From assembly GCF_001884135.1 (NCBI RefSeq), contig NZ_MAOC01000018.1, positions 1 to 40,701 on the forward strand: a stretch of 40,701 bases of DNA. The letters run 5' to 3'. Positions 34,827 through 40,701 of this stretch are shown here, one piece after another. Positions within the stretch are counted from its first letter, which is position 1. Every line of letters starts with the position of its first letter. The notes under the pieces were generated by a model. That model worked only from the letters and a program-made list of their open reading frames with translations. It was not told the DNA's origin and ran no database searches. The DNA comes from Bacillus nitratireducens (GTDB lineage Bacteria > Bacillota > Bacilli > Bacillales > Bacillaceae_G). The translations under genes were made by a program, and so were the position numbers.

Positions 34827-34861
34827 GAACGCTTGTTCTACACGAACAAACGTGCTATACT
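34827..34861 (+). promoter_or_regulatory. Promoter with LexA (SOS) boxes
   Basis: The -35 is TTGTTC (34833-34838), spacer 17 nt, -10 TATACT (34856-34861). GAACGCTTGTTC (34827-34838) is a perfect palindromic LexA core (GAAC-N4-GTTC) overlapping the -35. CGAACAAACGTG (34843-34854) is a second, imperfect box within the spacer, 17 bp away centre to centre. LexA bound at either would block transcription until DNA damage. Confidence 0.7.
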
Positions 34862-34904
34862 TTCCTTAGATAAGCAAAACGGAAATGATTTTAAGGAGAG
34901 ATAA

Positions 34905-35141
34905 ATGATGAAAATGACAGTAGACCAAAGATTTATGATGCCAGCAGATGTTGTAGAACGAGTGGAAGTATTACGAAAAAAACAAAGTAAGCGTGGCACA
35001 TTATTACAATCGGTAAATAAATTTTTCGGTTTAGATACGAAAGAAGATTGTGTTTGGTTTTACGGTTTTTATGGAGTGGCTGTAAGTATTTTATTATTTA
35101 TGGTATTCACATCAAATATTTTCGATTTTATCTTCGCATAA
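34905..35141 (+). CDS. Small membrane protein under probable SOS control
   Basis: This 78-aa protein has a charged N-terminal half (VDQRFMMPADVVERVEVLRKK) and a C-terminal hydrophobic segment at about residues 51-77 (FYGVAVSILLFMVFTSN) that ends the protein. ATG 34905 (or 34908) follows AAGGAGAG. The promoter upstream carries LexA boxes. I do not recognise the family. Size, single TM and SOS control recall division inhibitors such as YneA and SidA, or a holin-like protein. It is followed by an amidase gene after 77 nt with no terminator, so the two may be cotranscribed. Confidence 0.7.
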   Translation: MMKMTVDQRFMMPADVVERVEVLRKKQSKRGTLLQSVNKFFGLDTKEDCVWFYGFYGVAVSILLFMVFTSNIFDFIFA

Positions 35142-35218
35142 GAAATATGCTATAAGGACATTGCTACCGAATACATATAAGGAAGTAAGGTAATTTTCTA
35201 CAGCGGGAGTTGGTAGTA

Positions 35219-35749
35219 ATGGCGATGTTTCCTATAGAGCGTAACTATATTGGATATGGAAGTTCACGACCGGGAATTCCTCTTTCTAAAGTAAGGTTTA
35301 TTGTAAGTCATGATACGGGGAATCCTGGTAGCAATGCGATAGGGAATCGAGATTACTTTAATGAAATACAACCGAAAGCTTCGGCGCATACATTTATAGA
35401 TGACAAAACGATATTGGAAATTGTTCCTATAAATGAAGTTGCGTATCATGTTAGATATGGTGTGCCGACGGATAATGACTTATATGGTTATGATGCGAAT
35501 AAGGCTGCCATTGGGGTAGAACTTTGTTATGGCGGTGAGGTTAACTTTTGGGAAGCATATACTCGTTTTACGTGGTATCATGCGTATTTATGCCAAAACT
35601 TCGGTTTGAATCCGAAAAAAGATATCGTATCACATAAAACACTTGATCCAGCTAGAAAGATTGATCCTGAGAATGTATTAGGGAAACAAGGCATTAAATT
35701 TCAGCAGTTTTTAGCAGATGTCTATCGGATGTATGTTTCGTTTAGATGA
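35219..35749 (+). CDS. N-acetylmuramoyl-L-alanine amidase, phage-lysin type
   Basis: This 176-aa protein consists of one Ami_2 / PGRP-like domain. Zinc ligands are His31 (VSHDTGNP), His139 (VSHKTLDPARKIDP) and probably Asp149. HTFIDDKTILEIVP and AAIGVELCYGG are also typical of the XlyA/CwlA/PlyL group. It cleaves the bond between MurNAc and the stem peptide. There is no signal peptide and no cell-wall-binding domain, so release would need lysis or a holin-like partner. ATG 35219 has a GGGAG site; the frame is open a little upstream. It has its own terminator and is absent from this position in B. subtilis. Confidence 0.88.
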   Translation: MAMFPIERNYIGYGSSRPGIPLSKVRFIVSHDTGNPGSNAIGNRDYFNEIQPKASAHTFIDDKTILEIVPINEVAYHVRYGVPTDNDLYGYDANKAAIGVELCYGGEVNFWEAYTRFTWYHAYLCQNFGLNPKKDIVSHKTLDPARKIDPENVLGKQGIKFQQFLADVYRMYVSFR

Positions 35750-35785
35750 CAAATATATGAAAAATGAATACAATAAAGATAGGTG

Positions 35786-35809
35786 CCTACTGCTGTAAGT
35801 AGGTTTTTT
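35786..35809 (+). terminator. Intrinsic terminator after the amidase gene
   Basis: A short stem CCTACT / AGTAGG with a 6-nt loop and six T residues. Confidence 0.8.
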
Positions 35810-35858
35810 CTTGTTTTTATAAATAGTGTATTGGTAGAAGACTAGGAGTGAGCTGAGT

Positions 35859-36839
35859 ATGCAGAAAGAAACAGCTATCATAATTGGAGGCGGTCCGTGC
35901 GGATTAGCAGCAGCAATTTCGTTGCAAAAAGTAGGGATAAATCCGTTAGTAATTGAAAAAGGAAACATTGTAAATGCAATTTATAATTATCCAACTCATC
36001 AAACATTTTTCTCATCTAGTGAAAAATTAGAAATTGGTGAAGTTGCATTTATTACAGAAAATCGTAAGCCATTTCGTAACCAAGCGCTCGCGTATTATCG
36101 TGAAGTAGTAAAGCGTAAATCTGTACGTGTAAATGCATTTGAACGAGTGGAGAAAGTTCAAAAAGATGGAGAAGTTTTTCGGGTTGAGACGACAAAGCGT
36201 GACGGAAGTAAAGAAATATATATCGCGAAATATATTGTTATAGCAACTGGATATTATGACAATCCAAATTATATGAATGTTCCAGGTGAGAAACTTGAGA
36301 AAGTAGCGCACTATTTTAAAGAGGGACATCCTTATTTTGATCGAGACGTGGTAGTTATAGGTGGGAAAAACTCGAGTGTAGATGCCGCGTTAGAACTTGT
36401 TAAAGCAGGTGCGCGTGTAACGGTACTATATCGCGGAAGTGAGTATTCATCAAGCATAAAGCCATGGATTCTGCCGGAGTTTGAGGCATTAGTACGAAAC
36501 GGCACAATTCAAATGCATTTCCAGTCTCATGTGAAAGAAATTACTGAACATACATTAACGTATACAGTTGATGATGAGGCATATACAATCCAAAATGATT
36601 TTGTATTTGCGATGACTGGTTACCATCCTGATCATAGCTTCTTAACGAAGATGGGTGTTCGGATTGATGAAGAAACAGGGCGTCCGATTTATACAGAGGA
36701 TACAATGGAAACAAACGCTGAAAATATTTTCATTGCAGGTGTAATTGCTGCTGGGAATAATGCAAATGAAATATTTATCGAGAACGGTAGATTTCATGGG
36801 GATGCGATTGCGCAAACCATTGCATCAAGGGAAATATAA
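35859..36839 (+). CDS. ypdA: NADPH-dependent bacillithiol disulfide reductase YpdA (Bdr)
   Basis: This 326-aa FAD/NADPH flavoprotein of the thioredoxin-reductase-like family regenerates bacillithiol from its disulfide in low-GC Gram-positives. The FAD motif is AIIIGGGPCGLAAAISL with Cys14, the Cys reported to be needed in S. aureus YpdA. The NADPH motif is VVIGGKNSSVDAALEL and the C-terminal FAD motif FIAGVIAAGNN. The CxxC of thioredoxin reductases is absent, as expected. ATG 35859 with an AGGAGTGAG site. It follows the inserted SOS/amidase block; in B. subtilis it is directly after gudB. Confidence 0.94.
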   Translation: MQKETAIIIGGGPCGLAAAISLQKVGINPLVIEKGNIVNAIYNYPTHQTFFSSSEKLEIGEVAFITENRKPFRNQALAYYREVVKRKSVRVNAFERVEKVQKDGEVFRVETTKRDGSKEIYIAKYIVIATGYYDNPNYMNVPGEKLEKVAHYFKEGHPYFDRDVVVIGGKNSSVDAALELVKAGARVTVLYRGSEYSSSIKPWILPEFEALVRNGTIQMHFQSHVKEITEHTLTYTVDDEAYTIQNDFVFAMTGYHPDHSFLTKMGVRIDEETGRPIYTEDTMETNAENIFIAGVIAAGNNANEIFIENGRFHGDAIAQTIASREI

Positions 36840-36877
36840 AAAGAAGCTGTCGAAATAAACTTCGACAGCTTCTTTTT
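36838..36877. terminator. Bidirectional terminator between ypdA and asparaginase gene
   Basis: A perfect 17-bp stem (AAAAAGAAGCTGTCGAA and complement) with a 6-nt loop overlaps the stop codons of both convergent genes. Confidence 0.9.
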
Positions 36878-37850
36878 AATTGTGCATAAACATATTTTGG
36901 ATTGTTTCATGAGAATTTGTATTCTCTAATGCAACTAATAATTTAATACGTGCTTTTTGAGCATTTAAACCGTATGTGAATACAATACCCATATCTTTTA
37001 ATTGTTTGCCCCCGCCTTCATACGAATATACATCTTGCACGATGCCGTTGAAACAGCGAGACACTAATACAACAGGAATTCCTTTGTTGATTAATCGTTC
37101 TAGACTAGGAAGTGTTCTTGGAGGTAAATTACCTTGTCCAAGTGCTTCAATAACAATCCCGTCTACTGGAAGGTTTTCAATTGCTGCTAACAATGTATCG
37201 TCCATACCAGCGTATGCTTTTAGAACAACTACGTTTTTAGAAACCTTATTTACTGAATATGTTTCATGATGTACTAAAGCGTGATGGAATACAACGCCGC
37301 GCTTTGTTACCATACCAATTGGTCCATACTGTGGACTCTGGAATGTTGCCACGTTACTTGTATGTGTTTTCGTTACATTTGTAGCGCAATGGATTTCGTC
37401 GTTTAATACGACTAAAACACCTTTTTCAGCAGCTTCACTACAGCTAGCTACTTTTACAGCCGATAAGAAGTTATATAGACCATCAGCACCTAATTCATTA
37501 CTAGAACGCATTGCGCCTGTTACAACGATTGGAATAGTTGCTTGCACTGTTAAATCTAAGAAATAGGCTGTTTCTTCTAATGTATCCGTACCATGCGTAA
37601 TGACTACGCCATGAATGTTGTCTTGTTTTACTCTTTCATCAATGATGACTTGTAATTGTAACATTTCGCTCGGTGTCATATGAGGAGATGGTAGATGGAA
37701 GACATCTTCAACGATTAAATCAACATCGCCTTCTAAATCAGGAATGAATTTTAAAAGAGGATTTTTTTCACCTGGTTGTACGACCCCAGTTTCTTTATCT
37801 TCCTCCATTGCAATTGTTCCGCCTGTGTGTAAAACTAGGATTCTTTTCAA
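36876..37850 (-). CDS. ansA: Type I L-asparaginase (AnsA-like)
   Basis: This 324-aa cytoplasmic enzyme hydrolyses asparagine to aspartate and ammonium. The two catalytic threonines are in LHTGGTIAMEED (near residue 12) and HGTDTLEETAYFLD, with VVVTGAMR and VVLNDEIHCA blocks typical of the family. No signal peptide, so cytoplasmic type I. The start is TTG at 37850, preceded by AAAGGGG at nine bases; no ATG fits. It is not next to an ansB/aspartase gene and lies on the minus strand between ypdA and ypfB. Confidence 0.92.
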   Translation of the reverse strand: MKRILVLHTGGTIAMEEDKETGVVQPGEKNPLLKFIPDLEGDVDLIVEDVFHLPSPHMTPSEMLQLQVIIDERVKQDNIHGVVITHGTDTLEETAYFLDLTVQATIPIVVTGAMRSSNELGADGLYNFLSAVKVASCSEAAEKGVLVVLNDEIHCATNVTKTHTSNVATFQSPQYGPIGMVTKRGVVFHHALVHHETYSVNKVSKNVVVLKAYAGMDDTLLAAIENLPVDGIVIEALGQGNLPPRTLPSLERLINKGIPVVLVSRCFNGIVQDVYSYEGGGKQLKDMGIVFTYGLNAQKARIKLLVALENTNSHETIQNMFMHN

Positions 37851-38030
37851 TGCTTATACCCCTTTCAAGTTGAAAAATACATTTAGAACATAACATGTTT
37901 TGAGTAAATTCGACAATGGAAATGTATAAAAGTATGCCTCGAAAATGACAATAAAGTTAGCTACTATATGTACGATGCATAAAATCACGAAACGAAATGT
38001 GTAAATATAGGATAGGAGGTAGCAATTACG

Positions 38031-38204
38031 TTGAAAAAGATGGAGAAAATTTTTATTCGTATATTAGTAATACAATTCATTTGTCTTTGTGTTGTGCAAT
38101 TGTTATTTATACATAAATCATCAGTGAAATATTTATCGAAAATTGTTTATTACGAAGGTGTCGTCACGAAAAATAGGGCGGAAATCTTACAGGTGAATAA
38201 GTAG
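38031..38204 (+). CDS. ypfB: YpfB, small single-pass membrane protein (DUF5359)
   Basis: This 57-aa protein starts at TTG 38031 behind AGGAGGT. An N-terminal membrane helix (residues 8-27: FIRILVIQFICLCVVQLLFI) is followed by a short conserved tail (YLSKIVYYEGVV). Size, topology and position immediately before cmk match B. subtilis ypfB. The ypfA and sleB-ypeB genes next to it in B. subtilis are absent here. Function is unknown. Confidence 0.8.
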   Translation: MKKMEKIFIRILVIQFICLCVVQLLFIHKSSVKYLSKIVYYEGVVTKNRAEILQVNK

Positions 38205-38275
38205 TTTTCATTTTCTTCTATGGTGGATTATGCTACAATAATTGAGGATTTAATGACGTGAAGCAAATGGGAAGA

Positions 38276-38305
38276 AGCAGGGGGAGAATACCTGCTTTTC
38301 GTTTT
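38276..38305 (+). terminator. Likely terminator between ypfB and cmk
   Basis: A 7-bp stem AAGCAGG / CCTGCTT with an 8-nt loop is followed by TTCGTTTTGTTTT, 30 nt before cmk. It may also be a leader attenuator for cmk. Confidence 0.55.
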
Positions 38306-38334
38306 GTTTTATAAGTGAAAAATGAGGTGTTACA

Positions 38335-39012
38335 ATGGATAAACGAATTTCGATTGCTATAGATGGTCCAGCAGCTGCTGGGAAAAGTACAGTTGCAAAA
38401 GTTGTTGCAAAAAAACTTTCATATGTTTACATTGATACAGGCGCAATGTACCGTGCTATTACATATGCAGCCCTTGAACAAAAAGTGGATATTGAAAATG
38501 AAGAAAAGTTAATGGAAGTTGTAAAAAATGTGAATATTGAATTTCAACAAGGGGAAAATACACAACTTGTATTTTTAAATGGACAAGATGTTTCTGAAGT
38601 GATTCGTACACCTGATGTGACGAATCGCGTATCTATTGTAGCAAAGCATCGTCTTGTTCGTGAAGAAATGGTACGTCGTCAACAAGAATTAGCTGAAAAG
38701 GGCGGCGTAGTAATGGATGGTCGTGATATTGGTACACATGTACTACCAGATGCTGAAGTGAAAATCTTTATGCTTGCTTCTGTAGAAGAAAGAGCAGAAA
38801 GAAGACATTTAGAAAATATGAATAAAGGTTTCGATTCTAATTTAGAGCAGTTAAAAGAAGAAATTGCTAGGCGTGATAAATTAGATTCAGAACGTGAAGT
38901 TTCTCCTTTGAAAAAAGCTGATGATGCATTGGAATTAGATACAACTTCTTTATCAATTGAAGAAGTTGTCCAAAAAATTATGGGTATTGTTTCAGGAGTA
39001 TTTGCGAAATAA
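38335..39012 (+). CDS. cmk: Cytidylate kinase
   Basis: This 225-aa kinase phosphorylates CMP and dCMP in nucleotide supply. P-loop [18 protein letters not shown], substrate-side [32 protein letters not shown] (family signature), lid Arg residues in RAERRHLEN and [18 protein letters not shown]. Full length. ATG 38335 with a GAGGTG site. Order cmk-ypfD-fni is as in B. subtilis. A terminator follows. Confidence 0.96.
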   Translation: MDKRISIAIDGPAAAGKSTVAKVVAKKLSYVYIDTGAMYRAITYAALEQKVDIENEEKLMEVVKNVNIEFQQGENTQLVFLNGQDVSEVIRTPDVTNRVSIVAKHRLVREEMVRRQQELAEKGGVVMDGRDIGTHVLPDAEVKIFMLASVEERAERRHLENMNKGFDSNLEQLKEEIARRDKLDSEREVSPLKKADDALELDTTSLSIEEVVQKIMGIVSGVFAK

Positions 39013-39045
39013 AGAAAGAGGACTATCCTCTTTCTTTATTTTTTT
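39011..39045 (+). terminator. Intrinsic terminator after cmk
   Basis: A perfect 12-bp stem AAAGAAAGAGGA / TCCTCTTTCTTT with a 3-nt loop and a following T-run; it includes the last base pairs of the cmk stop. Confidence 0.9.
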
Positions 39046-39342
39046 TGAAATGTAAAGGATACGTGAATTATAAGTCTCTTTTCTTGACAAATGGGCTAAT
39101 TTGTAAGAAGTTAGTTACAGAGGAAAAAAACTGTCAGAATATATTCGCTATTATATTTCAAATCATACTTTCTTCAAGATGATTTTGCTGTATACTATTT
39201 ATATAGATTTAATATAGTTTCTTGTGAACTGTATTGAAACAGAATATGTGATGATAAATTCTTAAACATGCAAATGAAAACATTTGTTTTCATTTCGTAT
39301 ATACATAAAAATGCTTTGTCAATTCTGTAGGGAGGTATTTCC
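39046..39342 (+). promoter_or_regulatory. Leader region of the S1-like gene with hairpin
   Basis: A -10-like TATACT lies at 39191-39196 (the -35 is poor), giving a 5' untranslated region of about 140 nt. Inside it AAATGAAAAC / GTTTTCATTT (39272-39281, 39286-39295) forms a perfect 10-bp hairpin with a 4-nt loop, about 48 nt before the start codon. No T-tract follows, so it is not a terminator. It could be an autoregulatory structure. Confidence 0.5.
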
Positions 39343-40491
39343 ATGGTAGAGAAAATGAATGAAGAAGTTATGAATTCAAAAGAATTACAAGTTGGTGACG
39401 TTGTTACAGGTTCTGTAACGAAAGTTGAAGAGAAACAAGTTCTTGTAAATGTTGGATACAAAACAGATGGCGTAATTCCAATTAGTGAATTAGCTAACGT
39501 TCATATTGAAAAAGCAAGCGATGTTGTAGAATTAGATCAAACACTTGAATTAAAAATTATTAAATTAGAAGAAGATGATCTTGTTTTATCTAAACGTGCT
39601 GTTGACGCAGAAAAAGCGTGGGTAGAATTACAAGAGAAATTTAATTCTGGTTATGTATTTGATGTTACTGTAAAAGATATCGTGAATGGTGGATTAGTTG
39701 TGGACCTTGGTGTTCGTGGTTTTATCCCAGCTTCACTTGTAGAAGTACATTATGTAGAAGACTTTGCTGACTATAAAGGGAAAACATTAGCGGTGAAAAT
39801 TGTTGAATTAGACCGTGAAAAAAATCGTGTAATCCTTTCGCATAAAGCCGTAGTAGAACTAGAACTAGATTCTAAGAAAAAAGAAGCCATCTCTTCGTTA
39901 AAAGAAGGAGATGTTGTTGAAGGGACAGTACAACGATTAACGGATTTTGGTGCTTTCGTTAACGTTGGTGGTGTGGATGGTTTAGTTCACATTTCACAAA
40001 TTTCACATGAACGTGTAGAACAACCTTCTGAGGTATTAGAGCAAGGTCAAAAGGTAAAAGTAAAGGTGCTATCTGTTGATGCCGATACACAACGTATTTC
40101 TTTATCAATTAAAGCAGCTCAGCCAGGACCTTGGGAAAATGTTGCTGGCGAAATAAAAGCTGGAGATATTCGTGAGGGAGTAGTAAAACGCCTTGTTACA
40201 TTCGGTGCGTTTGTTGAAATTTTACCTGGTGTTGAAGGGCTTGTACATGTATCTCAAATTGCAAATCGTCACGTGAAAAATCCAAATGAAGTATTGGAAA
40301 TGGGACAAGAAGTAAAAGTGAAAGTGCTTGAAGTCCATGTAGCAGAAAAACGTATTTCTTTAAGCATAAAAGAAACGCTTGAAGAAAATAATGTAACAGA
40401 AGATTATAGCCAATATGAGCCAAATGCTGATTCGGCTACTTTCCAGTTAAGTGATATTATTGGTGAACAACTGAAAAAATTAAAGAAATAA
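39343..40491 (+). CDS. ypfD: 30S ribosomal protein S1 homologue YpfD
   Basis: This 382-aa protein has four S1 RNA-binding domains at about residues 14-85, 102-168, 188-257 and 274-343. Each has the FGAFV / VNVGG-type strand and the VHISQ / VHVSQI motif in the last two. Gram-positive S1 homologues have four domains, not the six of E. coli S1, and act in translation or RNA binding. ATG 39343 follows a GGAGG site. The first domain is the most divergent ([19 protein letters not shown]). The gap to fni is 12 nt with no terminator in the gap. Confidence 0.95.
   Translation: MVEKMNEEVMNSKELQVGDVVTGSVTKVEEKQVLVNVGYKTDGVIPISELANVHIEKASDVVELDQTLELKIIKLEEDDLVLSKRAVDAEKAWVELQEKFNSGYVFDVTVKDIVNGGLVVDLGVRGFIPASLVEVHYVEDFADYKGKTLAVKIVELDREKNRVILSHKAVVELELDSKKKEAISSLKEGDVVEGTVQRLTDFGAFVNVGGVDGLVHISQISHERVEQPSEVLEQGQKVKVKVLSVDADTQRISLSIKAAQPGPWENVAGEIKAGDIREGVVKRLVTFGAFVEILPGVEGLVHVSQIANRHVKNPNEVLEMGQEVKVKVLEVHVAEKRISLSIKETLEENNVTEDYSQYEPNADSATFQLSDIIGEQLKKLKK

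Positions 40492-40701
<210 letters not shown>

Noticed and set aside
38221-38275. Sigma-A promoter for cmk around TACAAT at 38234
   Set aside because: No acceptable -35 at normal spacing; left uncalled.

Overview
The window is chromosomal DNA of a low-GC, spore-forming Firmicute and almost certainly comes from the Bacillus cereus group (cereus / anthracis / thuringiensis / mycoides). Three things support this. The gene order matches the B. subtilis ypuI-dacB-spmAB-rluB-resABCDE and ribU-fer-ypbB-recQ-ypbD-ypbE-ypbG-mecB-gudB-ypdA-ypfB-cmk-ypfD-fni blocks. A collagen-like (Gly-X-Thr) exosporium-type gene lies at the left edge. Several copies of a ~157-bp repeat look like bcr1, which is confined to that group. 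No rRNA, tRNA, CRISPR array, intact insertion sequence or prophage was seen.

Layout. 1-7.1 kb: collagen-like surface protein (cut by the window edge), a KinA/B-type sporulation kinase, yunF (DUF72), an apparent Fur-controlled small RNA, a small ribbon-helix-helix-like protein, a minimal tyrosine recombinase, an orphan HAMP sensor kinase and deoD. 7.2-11.8 kb: a membrane-anchored protein preceded by a short coupled ORF, mprF, an unknown gene and ypuI. 11.8-22.5 kb: SodF-type superoxide dismutase with an N-terminal extension, dacB-spmA-spmB behind a sigma-E-like promoter, rluB, then the cytochrome c biogenesis / redox-signalling set resABC and resDE. 22.6-24.8 kb: PduO-type cobalamin adenosyltransferase, an M23-LysM peptidase and an unknown membrane protein. 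24.8-26.3 kb: FMN riboswitch and ribU between two direct bcr1-like repeats. 26.3-32.9 kb: ferredoxin, and divergently ypbB-recQ-ypbD-ypbE-ypbG-merR-mecB. 33-36.8 kb: gudB behind two cre-like sites, an inserted three-gene block (frameshifted coiled-coil/TM gene, LexA-box small membrane protein, amidase) and ypdA. 36.9-40.7 kb: asparaginase, ypfB, cmk, ypfD (S1-like) and the start of fni.

How the parts fit together. Much of the window concerns redox and respiration (resABCDE, sodF, ferredoxin, ypdA, gudB), envelope and sporulation (mprF, dacB, spmAB, M23-LysM, collagen-like protein) and proteolysis or competence control (mecB). The signals most worth following are: (i) a Fur-box promoter driving a ~110-nt RNA with C-rich unpaired patches and a terminator, resembling FsrA; (ii) a promoter of identical design upstream of the ferredoxin gene; (iii) a promoter with a perfect LexA core plus a second half-match, in front of a 78-aa membrane protein and a phage-type amidase, which together look like a domesticated SOS-inducible lysis cassette; and (iv) a perfect 16-bp hairpin with a T-tract inside the first 180 nt of fni, just after the S1-like gene.

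All calls come from reading the sequence and from recalled family knowledge; no database search was possible.
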